The position numbers and the translations under genes are program-made. A DNA stretch of 64,000 bases, taken from Apis mellifera (Eukaryota; Arthropoda; Insecta; Hymenoptera; Apidae). The stretch lies in contig NC_037640.1 of the NCBI RefSeq assembly GCF_003254395.2, forward strand, positions 4,756,289 to 4,820,288. Reading direction: 5' to 3'. This document shows positions 1 to 12,013 of this stretch, piece after piece. The notes under the pieces were generated by a model. That model saw only the letters and a list, made by a program, of their open reading frames with translations, ran no database searches and was not told the origin of the DNA. Numbering within the stretch: position 1 is the stretch's first letter; every line of letters starts with the position of its first letter.

Positions 1-660
1 GATTCTAAATGTTTTTTGAAAAGTTTAAATACAATGTGATTCTTTGACACTAGTTTTCTTCTTTCACATTCATTCTTTTATATCTGATTAATATTTCTTT
101 GTTTTCTTATTGATTCTAAATATTTCTTGAAAAGCATAAGTGCAATGATGCTTATAATTCTTTGACACTAGTTTCCTTTTTTCACATTCGCTCTTTTATA
201 TCTGATTAATATTTCTTCCTTCTCTTATTGATTCTAAGTAGTAGTTCCTTTTTTGAAAAGGATAAGTGCAATGAATGCTTATGATTCTTTGATATCAATT
301 TCTTCTTTCATTCTTTATATATATCTGATTAATATTTCTTCCTTCTCTTATTGATTCTAAATGTTTTTTGAAAAGGATAAGTGCAATGATGCTTATGATT
401 CTTTGATACTAGTTTCCTTCTTTCATATTCACTCCTTTATATATAGAGATTGTCCAATTAATATCTCTCATTGATTCTAAATCAATAAAAAAAGATGAAG
501 GCAAGTGCAATGATACTTGTGTGATTCTTTGATACTTCTTCGAGAAGAAGAAATATTTCTCTCCTTGTTACCACTTTCTATATAATATCTGATTAATATC
601 TCTTGATGATTCTCTTACTGTTTCTAAATATTCCTTTCGAAAGAGGTTAATATAATAAAG
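1..660. repeat. Tandem array, about 111-123 bp unit, 5-6 diverged copies
   Basis: Units begin with GATTCTAAAT at about 1, 112, 230, 353 and 473, giving periods of 111, 118, 123 and 120 bp; a sixth decayed unit runs to about 660. Each unit holds the same ordered blocks: GATTCTAAAT, TTGAAAAG, GATTCTTTGA(C/T)AC, TTTCACATTC and TCTGATTAATATTTCT. The array starts at the window edge, so the true left end is unseen. Copies decay from left to right. There is no coding frame in it. Confidence 0.9.
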
Positions 661-1900
661 ATAGAATATTTCTAATTTTCTAAATCAATATTTAGAAACG
701 CACAGAAAACAGAAGAACTCGACTTTTAATTTTCAATCGAATAAACAATGTTTGTACACACGTTTCTTCTCACGATTATCCTTATATCGATACAATTTTA
801 AAAACCAAGAGACGTAAATCTCTCTGTGAACAATTCTCTCGAGGAGGAAAGAGAAAAATTATCGATTCTTCACTTCGAAATCTCGCAACTTTTTCCACCG
901 AAAGCAGGGCAAAATCCAGAAGAGACACGTGTCGCGTTTTTATTTCGTGTGTAATCACGTAAGCTACCCGTTTTGCGGGGTCCCCGGTGTCAGATCCCCG
1001 GTGGCGTGGGACCATGCGCGTTTAAAAAGCCGTTTTCTTGTCGCAGAACAAATTGGCCGGTTTTTGAAACGGTGAAAGAGAGAGAGAGAAAGAGAAGAAA
1101 GATCGTTTAAATCGAGTTTCTGGATTTTTCGTAAATTAGCGGGATTCTTGTAAATTAGATGAGATCCTGGTGGGAAGATTCTTGTGGATCTTGTCCGAGT
1201 GAATAGGTAAATGGGACCACTTACGGTGATTCGAGTAACGGAATTTCTTTCTCTCTCTCTCTTTCATTTGAAAGAATTAAAGAAAGAGCTCTGAAAGCTT
1301 TCCTCCTTTTTTTGGAAAATTAATTTCTATTCCATTGAGTTAAATTGAGAGTGGAATTTTGCAAAGAAACAGAATTCGAGGAAATGCTTTATTTAAAATT
1401 CGAATATTAATCTTAATTTTATAATTTTATATTTTAATATATAATATTTCGTGAATATTAATTTTGATTTTTCGATTAATCGAACTAGAAATGAAAAATA
1501 ATATATTTTTCTAATATACATCCATCATATAAAATCAAGTTTAATTAACTATTCGTGGGATCGAATTAATTGCGAGCAAGAATCGAAACACTGATAATCA
1601 TTTCCTCGAATCCAGCTTTACAAACCTGGACCGACCGTGGGATTTTCTAGTTTTTTTTTTTTTTTTAATCTGTTTGATGATCGACGCAAATAAGATTATC
1701 CTGTTATCTGGGCACAGTTAACAGGAATGACAATGACACAACGTTTCCGACTCGCGTAATAGGAAAACGAGATAAAGAGAGGCTTAACGTTGCCGCGTAT
1801 GACTCATTTTTTTCAAATTGCGCAGGATTCCCCCAGATTATACACTACTCTAAAACAATCATCCATGAGATTGCATCTTACGAGACGTGGAGAGGAGTAG
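661..1900. other. Non-coding stretch with simple repeats
   Basis: No gene is supported. The part from about 840 to 1080 is GC-richer and CpG-bearing, including a compact CCCCGG-containing stretch near 975-1005. Simple tracts are GA-rich 1075-1105, CT-rich 1245-1263 and a T run near 1651-1666. The remainder is AT-rich unique sequence. Confidence 0.6.
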
Positions 1901-2491
1901 AGCTTCGAGAGTTTTTTTCTTTAAGAAAATTCTCCTCGATTCGATATTTTTCTAAAAAATATTCGAGGGATAAGAAAGGAATATCTTACGAATTATTAAT
2001 TATAAATTATATTGATAGTTTCAATTTTTCTCCAATAATTATTTAAATGGAACGAAAAGTATCTTGGAAAGTAGAGAATGTTTTGAAGAGTAGTAGGAGG
2101 AAAGCTTCGAGAGCTTTTTTTTTTTAAGAAAATTCTCGTCTCCTCGATTCGATATTTTTCTAAAAAATATTCGAAGAATAAGAAAGGAACACTTCACGAA
2201 TTCTTAATGATAAATTATATTGATAGTTTCAATTTTTCTCCGATAATTATTTAAATGAAACGAAAAGTATCTTGGAAAGTAGAGAATGTTTTGAAGAGTA
2301 GGAGGAGTAAAGCTTCGAGAGCTTTTTTTTTTAAGAAAATTCTCGTCTCGTCGATTCGATATTTTTCTAAAAAATATTCGAGAAAGGAACACTTCACGGA
2401 TTCTTAATTATATTGGTAGTTTCAATTTTTCTCCAATAATTATTTAAATGGAACGAAAAGTATCTTGGAGAGCAGAGAATGTTTTAAAGAG
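1901..2491. repeat. Tandem array, about 205 bp unit, 3 copies
   Basis: Units start with AGCTTCGAGAG at 1901, 2103 and 2311 (periods 202 and 208 bp) and end with the block GTATCTTGGA(A/G)AG..AGAGAATGTTTT at about 2491. Each unit contains an imperfect palindrome reading TCGATATTTTTCT then AAAAAATATTCGA, which could form a hairpin in single-stranded DNA or RNA. Copies 2 and 3 are more alike than copy 1. The short minus-strand frame across the third copy is a by-product of the repeat. Confidence 0.92.
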
Positions 2492-3002
2492 ACTGTAATT
2501 AACAAATATTTCGTAACGTTAAATAGAATTCATTATTAACGCACCAATGGATATTATTCAAGATCGAAGTAAAGGCATCGATTTAAATTTAAATACACGG
2601 AAGCGCGAGACGCAATTCCTCTAACCAAGAACTTAAAAGAGTTTCGTTTGAAAATAGGCGCGAAACTATTTTTCTAACCTTTTTTCTCTTTTTCATTGTT
2701 GGAATCGAAGCGAGGAATCGGCTTTCAACGCGGTTAAATCACCGGGCGAGGATGAACGCGAGCGGAGAGAAAGAGAGAGTGGAATGATGAAACGCGCGAG
2801 CCGTGCGGATAAATCAGGCCGCCATGTTCTCTTTTCCGTGGCGGAAGGGATCCCGAAAACGGCGCGCCTTCCAACTTTTAATTTCCACTCGAGCGAATAT
2901 CTCTCTCTCTCTCTCGGCCGATTATTTATATAAAAATATTCCAAACATTTTAAATTTAATTCGCTAAATTAATTTCACCCGAGGAATCAGATTGTATAAA
3001 TG
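2492..3002. other. Non-coding, GC-richer block at 2700-2900
   Basis: AT-rich to 2690, then a CpG-rich stretch to about 2900 with a (CT)n tract at 2900-2916. A minus-strand open frame of about 80 codons crosses it but shows no domain and ends in the CT repeat; I do not call it a gene. Confidence 0.5.
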
Positions 3003-3196
3003 TCCCAAAATTAACGCAAGATTTCAATTAAATATAAAACAGAGTTTTTAATTTTTAGATATTTATTCTTTTAAGCGAATCATAAAGTACATAGGACAGG
3101 ATATTATTTATGGAATAAAACTCTCAAACTGTTCTTTTTTCAGGGTTGCCAAATAACTTAATGGCGGCAAATTCAAATCTTGCGTTAATTTTGGGA
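3003..3196. mobile_element. Candidate MITE with 22-bp perfect terminal inverted repeats
   Basis: Positions 3003-3024 and 3175-3196 are perfect reverse complements over 22 bp; the left arm begins TCCCAAAATTAACGC and the right arm ends GCGTTAATTTTGGGA. The element would be 194 bp long with an AT-rich core and no transposase. The right end is followed by TA and the left end is preceded by TG, so a TA target duplication with one decayed copy is possible, as for Tc1/mariner-type elements. The family assignment is inference; the inverted repeat is directly visible. Confidence 0.55.
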
Positions 3197-4198
3197 TATT
3201 TCCACCGTGAAATATGTTCAGGATTTTGGAACTTATTAAAAAAAAACTTATCAAAGCTTTTAATAAGAAAATCTCGAGATTTAATTGGATGGAATGAGAA
3301 TACGTAAATTGTTTGGACAGCGATCGTTTCATTGGAAATAGTTTAGAAACGGCTAGACGCGGAAACGGTTCGCTTTCGATCATTTCCATCACGTCCGTTT
3401 TACTCTTTCTCCTCTACGATTAAAAATCTTTTCGAACCTCGTGATTTCTTGTTATCGCGCGATCGGGCGGCGTAACGCGCGCCTTCACTGATTCCAATTC
3501 TAACCAACGTAACTCGCGCACGCTTCCTCGTCTCGAGGTTTTTCCTGGTTCCTCTCCAACGAGCCACCCTGTACTACCTCGAATGGGGAAGGGGGGATTC
3601 CTCCTTTTCTGATAAAACTAAACTATTTTTTTTTTCCCCAATTTTCTGAACTATTTACGATTAATAATTTCGTGTTATTGTATTATCGTCCAAGTGTTAA
3701 CGGGATCAAAGAATAATAAACTGATTGAACTGAGATTGAGAGGTTTCCGTGTACTTTGTATTTTTATTGCAATACTTTTGTATTGGAATTGATATAAGAA
3801 TACTAAAAAAAAGAAGAAAAAAAGAACGAAACAAAATCAATGATTAATTACGGTACACGGTTCATTATGGCGTTAAAGAAAAATTCTTTGGATAATAATA
3901 GTGGAGTAATAACGATAAAAAAAATTCCACTATGGATACATCTTCGTAATTCTCACGCAATTAAGTGATTAACAAAGATTTTTATCTCTATTTATTTATG
4001 CGACTCGCGAAAAAAAAAATATATATATATATCTTTAAAAAAAATATTAATAATTCGTCCGCGAATTTCCACTTCTTATTCCATATATAATAAATATCAA
4101 TTAAATCAGACTTTGACACAATTGTTAAATACGATTTCTCAACGTATACGCTCTACTCTACGTATCGGTCGATAAAGCAGAGAGACGACACCTAACTC
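3197..4198. other. Non-coding
   Basis: A CpG-rich patch at 3400-3600, otherwise AT-rich with an (AT)n tract near 4018-4032 and several A runs. No exon or RNA gene is visible. Confidence 0.55.
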
Positions 4199-4225
4199 GG
4201 GTGGCGGGGGAGGAGGGGAGAGGGG
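4199..4225 (+). other. G-quadruplex motif
   Basis: Four G runs (GGG 4199-4201, GGGGG 4206-4210, GGGG 4215-4218, GGGG 4222-4225) are separated by loops of 4, 4 and 3 nt. This satisfies the usual G3+N1-7 rule and stands out in AT-rich DNA. It sits at the left edge of a GC-rich island. Confidence 0.6.
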
Positions 4226-5490
4226 AATAGCGCTCCACCGTGTCCTTGAACGATCGATCGATCTCCATCCAAGCTATATTATCCCCCCAACCCGTTAAAA
4301 CCCTACGACGACTCACGGGATTTTCTTATTCGAGAATAATTCGAGAAATGCCCGTCTCGTTTTATCTACGATTACGAGAATCGTATCCGCCTTTCCGTTT
4401 TCCATCACGGGCGAAAAAAAAAAAAGAAAAAAAGAAAGAATATACGCGTACACGTACACGTAAGAGGAGCGTGTAACCGGGTATCTCGGCTGGCTGGCCG
4501 CCGGTTTCTCCCGCGCTAATTAGCAAAAGTTCGCCGTGCAATAAACGCGTCTAGTTTTACGTAACCCTGGCTGGACAAACTCGGCGGATTCGAGCGGATT
4601 GCGAGCGTGAGCGCCAACGATCCCGCGGAAATAAAATCGCGATAGCCGCGGTACGAGAGAGAGAGAGAGAGAGAGAGATAGTAATGGCAGGCGAGGAAGG
4701 GAGACAGATTACGTCTCCCAGCGTTTCTCGTCAAATTGCCACGACTAGATGGGTATCCCTGGTGATTATTCTTTTCCTTTTTTTGAAATTTTTTCCAAAT
4801 TACTCTTCTTTCTTTCTTTTTTACTATACATCCTCTCCTTATTTATCCTTGTTTACGTCAAAATAAATAACTCGAGAATAAAAAAATTGTATCGATCTTT
4901 TTAAAATCCATCGATCCAATTTTTCCACGCTTTGAAGAAGGGATTAATCAGGGGATTAACAGTTATCCAGATCCACAGCCTCTCTCTCTCTCTCTCTTCC
5001 TGGTGGAATCGTGGTTGCCATGGGCTCTCGCTCTGCGAGACAGCCTCACCTCTCCGTTCACTGACCATTTATGCTCGACTAATTTTAGTTGAAATCCACA
5101 CACACATGTATACAAGCGCGCGCACACTCTCGATCCCGCGGATCAGCCGCGGAGAGGAGGCCGCGGATCTCTCGCGGCGCGATTTCGAAAAGTCACTTTC
5201 GAAAATCGAAATCCCCTCTCCGAAACGATTTTCTGTGCATTTTCCGCGCAGAACGGAATTATTAAGCGACGGGCCACGCGTAACGCGTAACGAGAGTTCA
5301 TTGTGCGATTCTTGTTTGGTAAACAAGAAGGCGTCGGCTCGATCGAAGATCCGTGAAAATTGCGTCGTTACGAAAGGCGGAGGGGCTGCTCTTTTTTTCT
5401 TTTTTTCCGTTTCGAAAGGCGAAGTTGGTTCCACGAGTAGTGGGAAGATGTTGCTTCTTTCCTTCACGATTTACTTCATCTCGTTCCTTT
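4226..5490. other. GC/CpG-rich island with overlapping open frames, no gene recognised
   Basis: Raised GC and CpG with microsatellites (GA)12 at 4655-4678 and (CT)n at 4980-4998. A plus frame of 186 codons (4932-5492) and a minus frame of 132 codons (5467-5069) overlap, but both begin at non-ATG codons (TTG and GTG); the plus frame translates the CT repeat into a Ser/Leu run. No domain is recognisable. The island may be a promoter region or contain a small exon. GGTTGCCATGG at 5014-5024 is a good RFX half-site without its partner. Confidence 0.4.
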
Positions 5491-5640
5491 AAATATATAT
5501 ATATATATATATATTTTATTCTTCCTTTCTATTTTTATTTTATTTTACTTGGTGTCGATGAAATATACGAAAATATCGATTCCATTATGAAAATATTTTA
5601 CTTTTTCTTAGAAGAAGATATATATATATATATTTATCAA
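5491..5640. repeat. (AT)n microsatellites
   Basis: An uninterrupted alternating AT run lies at about 5492-5514, with a shorter one at about 5618-5632, separated by T-rich DNA. Confidence 0.85.
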
Positions 5641-7943
5641 ACTAGCACACGAGCCCCTCTTGAAAAAAAGAAAAGAAAGGAATTATAAAACTTGAATAAA
5701 CACTACTTATTACTTTTCTTGAAAGATCGTAAAGTCAATAATACGGTCTTCAATTACTCGTTAGAGATCGGTGAAGATATGGTTATATACGGTTTCCCTC
5801 ACAGATCAGATCTTCTTCCTGGATCTTTTCACTGAATGAAGCTGGATCGTGAAAGCGGTTGACACGAGATAGTTTCATCCGCGGTAACGCGTATGTAAAT
5901 AAAAGAAGATTTTAAACGAGGGAGAAAGAGAAAGGGAGAAGGGAGGAAGGGAAAAAGAGGAGAGAGAAGATAAACGATTGGATCGTTAGCGGGAGCGGCG
6001 CGGACAATGATAATTAAAAGTAATTAAGAACCGTGAAATGAATTTCGCAACTGCGCTGCTATTGCGGAAAGAAAGATGGTTACGATCGAGCTATCCCCGA
6101 GCCGCGTTTACTTCACACTGAACGAGATACACGATTCTGCTTTTATCGAGAAGCAAATTGTTCGTATATTATTGTTTACGAGTCATCGCCCATACGTATA
6201 TATATATACTTCCTCGAACCTTTTCAAAATAGAGATCGCGCGTGTCAATATTTTCGTATCGAGATTATCGAATTTAATCTAATATCGTGTTATTATTTAA
6301 TATCGTGTAATCCTCCAATTGTTCCGTCGAAGAAAATTTTTTCGAATAATCTTAAACTTAACGCGCTCCATATTTCGACGATGCAAAAGCGATTTAATGA
6401 ACTGTATCTTCCTTGTTAATTTAACAAGGTTGGTACAAGAAAGGAAAAAAAGCGCGTCTAAGCATCCTCGATATCGAATTCTCCATCTCCACTTCCCTCT
6501 TTTTCCTCCCAACTTTCATCGATTTCATCTCGACGAGCTTAAACCGATCGACTATACCGACCGAGTCGTTTTATGTATTTTATGTGCAATCGAGTTTTCA
6601 AAACAAAATTGCGTGAATCGTAAGAGGCGGCAATTAGCATTGAAGAATTTTTACGCAGCCTCTCGATGCATTTTAATGATAATTCTTCTAAATGAAATTC
6701 AACGAGATAACGAAATCTAATTTTATGCAAGATAATTGTATCCACGTGCTAAAATCTTTCAAGGTTTATTCAATTAGGAAGTAACTTTTTTATCGATCGA
6801 ATGCACGTGCGATTATACGATCGATCTTTCGACTCTCTTTGCGATAATAATGAGATAAGAAATTCGCTCGATTGACAAACGTTTATTAATTGCAAAGTTT
6901 GATCAAACGAAACGTTTAGTTTTTCCTAATCGCTACTTTTCCTCGAAAGATACTCTTACGAACATTTCGTAATTTAACACAATTAATAGATCTATCTTTT
7001 AATTATAAAATCAAATTTATTATAATATTTAGATCAGATAGCAATATCACGTGTATTAATGTATTATTATAGCGTTCAAGGATCAAAAGCTTCCCTCAAT
7101 GTAAATCATCTTTCTCCTCCCTTTGCTCCAATGAAATAAAATAAAACAGTTTCAAAATTCTTCCATCCCTACAATTGATTTTCGCGTAAGATTTTGTCTA
7201 GATTACATTTTTACATTATCTGACACATATCAGATACACGAACACACTTTCTGATTCACCAGAACCATCAGGTGGATCCGATGGAAAACGCGATAACTCT
7301 GGAAAGCGTATGGAAAATCGCGTTCTCCGCCCGCTATAAGGAAGCGGTATATTCCTTTTCCAGTTATTTCAATGGAAACTGAAAAAGTTTACGTAACAAT
7401 ATCGTTACAGAAGAGAAGAACGTGGATCGCTGTTCCTGGAGATGGTTTTTACGAGTGAAATCTTAGGATTCGGAAGGAAAGAAAGTAATCAACGAGAGAT
7501 TAAGAAGATCGATTTTTTTCTTTTTTTTTTAAATTTCTCGAGATTTGTATTTAAATCTAACGTGCAATGGAACTTTCTATTTATCTTTTTTTTTTTATTT
7601 AACGATCGTTGTGAATTTATTTAAAATTTGTACTCGATATTTTCCTACATCTATTTTGTTATTTCTCGACAAAAATGAAAATGCTTTTTAATCTACCAAG
7701 AATTATTTTTAACGAATGTATTTTTATTTCAATTGAACGGGAAAGAAACTGTCTCTTCTTCAAATCACTATTAATATCAATTATAAATTAAACTTCAGTA
7801 AAATATAAAAAGAAAGTTCATTATCTAATAATTGAATTTACCAAGTAAAAAATATTTTGCTCGTCATTATCGATTGCAAATTAAATTGAATAAATAATTT
7901 TATTTATTTTTTTGAATGAAAAATGGAATCTCGATTGATTCTA
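5641..7943. other. AT-rich non-coding
   Basis: Contains a purine-rich tract at about 5920-5970 and many TCGA/CGAA words. A 133-codon plus frame (6319-6720) starts at TTG, lacks any recognisable domain and is of a length expected about once by chance at this composition and window size, so it is not called. No RNA gene or exon signal is convincing. Confidence 0.5.
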
Positions 7944-8519
7944 AATTGAATTATTTGTTCAGAAGAAAGAAATTTTATACCTTCTTTTGTTCAACGAACG
8001 AAGAACAACTTTTTAAACAAGTTATAAATATTTGTCCTTTTATCGTACAATGTTAACATAGCTTTCGAATATAGGAAGAGATAGCTTTCGATAATTGATT
8101 GTCAATTTGCATTTTCGAGGAGTGCAATTCGGAAGTGGAGAAAGAGACACGTGTAAAAGCCTGTAAAAGCATGTAAGCAAGCCAGCTGCGACATTCCAGT
8201 AACAGATACCTGAGGATTTTGAACAGGTTTTTGGTAGACCATCCTTAAAAAACACGGGACAGGATCGATTGCATTTCTTGATTAATTGGAGAGGAAACAC
8301 GTGTTAACATGGATTATTTATCAAGTGTTTGAGAAATTTGTGAAAAAAAAAAAAACTAAAACAATCACATCGTTATATATATTTTAAATCAAATATTTTT
8401 CGAATTCTTTCTAACCTTTGAAATTCTCTTTTCTATTTTTTGATTGTAAGTAAAAGTTGTTCTTTGCTCGTTGAACAAAAAAATATAAAATTTCTTTCTT
8501 CTGAACAAATAATTCAATT
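7944..8519. repeat. Long inverted repeat, 36-bp perfect arms extended to about 70 bp, 437-bp spacer
   Basis: Positions 7944-7979 and 8484-8519 are exact reverse complements over 36 bp (left arm contains TTTGTTCAGAAGAAAG). The match continues inward, with two substitutions over about 25 bp and a small length difference, to 8014 on the left and 8452 on the right. The 437-bp spacer is less AT-rich and has a minus-strand open frame of 86 codons with no recognised domain. A transcript across it could fold into a long stem. It could be a foldback or MITE-type insertion, but I see no clear target duplication. Confidence 0.8.
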
Positions 8520-8689
8520 GATTGTAAAAAACATATCTTTTTTCCCTTTCTTAAAAAAAAAAAAAAATCAGCAGAAGAGTTTCAAGGTATTCTTTAATTT
8601 TTCAAAAGATATCGAGGAATCTTTCATTTCGAATCAAATCGAATCTTTAAATTTTTCACTTTGATATTTTTTTTTTTTTAAAAAAGAGA

Positions 8690-9120
8690 ACTAAACCAGC
8701 TCAAGATATTCGTTTCAAGATGAAAACGTTACGTTTTGACATACGAAAATGGGCTCTGACTTGTTTCGTAACAGTGCACGGCCGGGGTTACTATGACACC
8801 GCTCATCTTGGAGAAAAACTAGAGCTATTAAACGAGTCTTGCTACACCCAACGCCGTAAATCCCATAAAGCTTAAAAGTCTACCTGAACTTTATAACGTG
8901 CATCATTCCTTTTGTCTGGTTGAACTTCCAGTTTTAGGCGGAAACGTCGTTCGACTATAAAGAAACTTCATACCCATGGGATATCTCGTTGATGAAACCG
9001 TGAAAATGTCTGATCTTCTAAACAGATACGAGTAGTATCCGCGGTTACGTGACTACCGTACTGGTCACAGAGGTGTTCGTATTCAGAACGCGGCTTAAGA
9101 CTCCCTTTGGGCTCGAATTT
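8690..9120. other. Complex, GC-richer non-coding block (possible conserved element)
   Basis: About 430 bp of repeat-free, moderately GC-rich sequence between AT-rich flanks, with no frame longer than a few tens of codons. This texture resembles conserved non-coding or regulatory DNA. A weak minus-strand ATG followed by a donor-like CAG/GTAGAC lies at about 8884-8906 and is too short to call. Confidence 0.35.
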
Positions 9121-9489
9121 TGTATCATTATTACCGTATTTTCCAATCTTTTTTAAATTCTAACCCCATTTCGCAGTATTTAAATAATCTGATCACTCTT
9201 TTTTTGCAACGATTCAAATAATTTACAATATCACGTATTTTATATGTAACTAGATGGATTTAGAATAATTTTCCCAATCTTTTTCCAAGTTGAGAACCTT
9301 ATTGCAACTGATTTGTTACGGTTGACAACCAGTGTTCTCATTGTAATTTAAGATTTTTTGATAGAATAATCTATAATCATCTACGAACAATATAACGACA
9401 TAACAATTTAATTAATATTTAAATAATTAATTAATATTTAAATAAAGAGCTATATAATTACATAATAAATTCGATATGAATTAAATACT

Positions 9490-9875
9490 GTTCGATATTA
9501 AATTAAACACTGGATGACAACCATCACTCAAATGCAAGTGCGATTCTAAAAAGAATTAAAATCCTCAAAAGAATAAAATTAATCTATCATAGAGAATATA
9601 ATCTTTAAAATAATATACCACGAAGAACATAAATCAAAATCTAGTAACCTTATTGTTACTAGAACAATGTAATAAGAGAAAATCTAAAAACACGTATTAT
9701 AATATATCTTTCAATTTTGCTATTTCGAATCTTCATTCGAATCGTATAATCAAAATTAAATACGACAATCGATTACTCAAATGTAAAATCCTAAAGAAAA
9801 TTGTTAACCTACCTACCATAGAGAACATAACCTCTAAAATACACCGCGAAGAACGAATCGAAAAAGTTCCGTAAA
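9490..9875. repeat. Diverged two-copy tandem duplication, period 229 bp
   Basis: A block reading (A/C)TACCATAGAGAA(T/C)ATAA...CTTAAAAT..ACC(A/G)CGAAGAAC recurs at about 9578-9650 and 9805-9875; the CATAGAGAA landmark is at 9588 and 9817. Upstream words (ACTCAAATG, AATCCT) also align. Identity is partial, so the duplication is old. Confidence 0.65.
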
Positions 9876-9898
9876 CCAACACCACAGTTTTATTATTA

Positions 9899-10285
9899 TC
9901 ACAACGCTGGGGTAAGGGGGAAGAAAAAAAGAAAAAGAAAAAGAAAAAAAGAAAGAACAGAAGAACGAAATGCAACAGGAATCGGATATACGCGTGCAGA
10001 CTCAACAGCTGAGTTATTCCAGCACGTGGCAACGGGACACTGTGTACCCGGTGTGATGATCCATACACGCGTGTATCTCTGGCTTGTTAAGTGATAGCAC
10101 ATCGAAACGATACGGACACGGTGTACCACCAAGATACACCACGACGAAGGCGACAAGGATACGAGGTGTCCCATCTCGCGATTGTTCGCTTTATCGCGCG
10201 ATCTACGAGCTCGTGTATAGGATGTCTTCGAGACTGCTGATCTCACTAAACGAGGATTGTTGGAGGAAAAGAATAAAAATGGCAT
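9899..10285 (-). CDS. Unrecognised 128-aa ATG-initiated open frame (doubtful gene)
   Basis: The frame runs on the minus strand from an ATG at 10285 with A at -3 (favourable context) to a TGA. Residues 1-110 are mixed composition and include several Cys and Ser/Arg-rich parts; the last 20 residues are Phe/Leu-rich only because the frame crosses an A/G homopolymer tract at 9914-9960. I recognise no domain, signal peptide or repeat. The underlying DNA at 9970-10290 is a GC-richer island that also has an open frame on the plus strand, so the frame may be a by-product of composition. Function unknown; an uncalled regulatory element is at least as likely. Confidence 0.1.
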   Translation of the reverse strand: MPFLFFSSNNPRLVRSAVSKTSYTRARRSRDKANNREMGHLVSLSPSSWCILVVHRVRIVSMCYHLTSQRYTRVWIITPGTQCPVATCWNNSAVESARVYPIPVAFRSSVLSFFLFLFLFFFPLTPAL

Positions 10286-10302
10286 TGTCGTATGCCACGT
10301 AA

Positions 10303-11857
10303 ACGTTGAACACGATTGACGATACTTTTACAATAAACGTGCAATAGAAAATTCTTAGTTTATTCCGTCGAGATGAGAGGAACAGTTTTTGGAAAATTTC
10401 ACGATAGAGAGAAACATCATTTTGTTTTATTTTAATTTGTTGTGTCGAAAAATATTACATTTGATAGATTTTCAACATTATGTAAAAAGTATTCAAGTAT
10501 TTGACGTTATATTCATAACGTATTTCATTTCAATATACTGACAATTAGATATATTTTTGTAAATTAGATAAATTTTGAATTATTTCTAAATATTAGACAA
10601 TATATTTAGAAGATTATTTATCAATAATTCCTTGCTTGTTATCTTTTGATCCACAAAAGATACATTCAGTCGAGTAATACTATTTTGCAATTGCAAATCA
10701 GCATGGAAGAATTTGCAGAGAGCAATGTTGAAAATCTAAAGATATTGTAGAAGGTGTTGAGTGACGTTTATGCAAACACGGCCGAACACCAAACGAGACG
10801 AATGATATTTGCGATAGGGTGGTAATGGTGATACGAAGGAGAGGAAAGAGGCAGAGGATCATGAATCGGTGGCACGTGTAATCTCTGTAACGCTACACTT
10901 CTATATTATCTGCACACTACCTGCATTTTATCCGCGTTACATCCTGTATATATGTTATTACATTCGTAAGAAGTATGTGTACACAGGATGTTCGTGATAG
11001 ATCCGCGTTGGAAACAACGATGCGATTTAAAAGAATCGAGTTCTCCTCGAGTGCTTAGGATGAAATAAAACTCTCGGCCATATATATTCATCATTGGATA
11101 TCTTTTAATAACATTATGCATTTTCCACGAATTTAATCTTTTTCGAAATTTAATTTTTGCTGGATTGATACCTAGAAATATAATTATTATCAAACAATTG
11201 AAATACAACAATATATATTTATAAAAATTGAATAATGTAACTAGTATTAACCTATCAAATTCATTATTACCTATTTCTTTTTCAAACTATTAGAAATAAA
11301 CTACAAAAATTAATATTAATGTTTTGCAGTGTGTGATTATGTTCATAATGTATGAAGAAATTTAGAAAAAATGTTTGCCTTTTCTAATAAAAATTAATCT
11401 TTTATTTTCCTTATAGTAATCTAAGCAAATGACACACATTGCAAACAACAAAGACTCATTGGTAACATGTATCATTGATATGCAGTTTAAGTATAAGTTT
11501 CATTGAAATAAAATCATTGTCCAATCACATTGGAACATAAGATTGCAAGAAATTAAACAAATTTTCTAATCAAACAAAAGAGCAAAAAATTTATTGAAAA
11601 AAGAATTAAAGATATCTTAATCATAAGAAATAATAATTAATTGATTAAAAACGTACAAATAAAAATTATTTTTTACTAAAATTAACGTTTCTAAAATGAC
11701 ATTATTTATGGAAAGAATAATCTAACCTAACCTATACCAACCAATCAAAACAGGAAAAGAAAAGAAAGGAATGGATCATGATATACATCATGTTGACCAA
11801 TGAAGAGTCACCTAATTCTTTTTGAACTGTACGAAAACAAGGTTTCGCGTAATTGCA
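10303..11857. other. AT-rich non-coding
   Basis: Mostly unique AT-rich DNA, with a slightly GC-richer stretch at 10740-10960. The sequence CTAACCTAACC at about 11722 matches two insect telomere-type pentamers but is isolated. No gene is visible. Confidence 0.5.
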
Positions 11858-12013
11858 TCAATTTCCAACCATCACCGGTATCAGTTCGTCTAACGGGACG
11901 GTTTTACACAATACCTTCTCGGAGGAGGGACGAGGAGACTCAAGAGGGTTAGGAAAAGCTGTTTCAGAATCACCGAGCACGTTGTTAATGCAGATTGGCT
12001 GATTGTGGGGCCG

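Noticed and set aside
4932..5492. 186-codon plus frame
   Set aside because: Begins at TTG, translates a CT microsatellite, overlaps a 132-codon antisense frame and has no recognisable domain.
6319..6720. 133-codon plus frame
   Set aside because: Non-ATG start, no domain, and of a length expected about once by chance in a window of this composition.
11722..11735. CCTAACCTAACC-type word as an interstitial telomere
   Set aside because: Two pentamers only; too short to support telomere origin.
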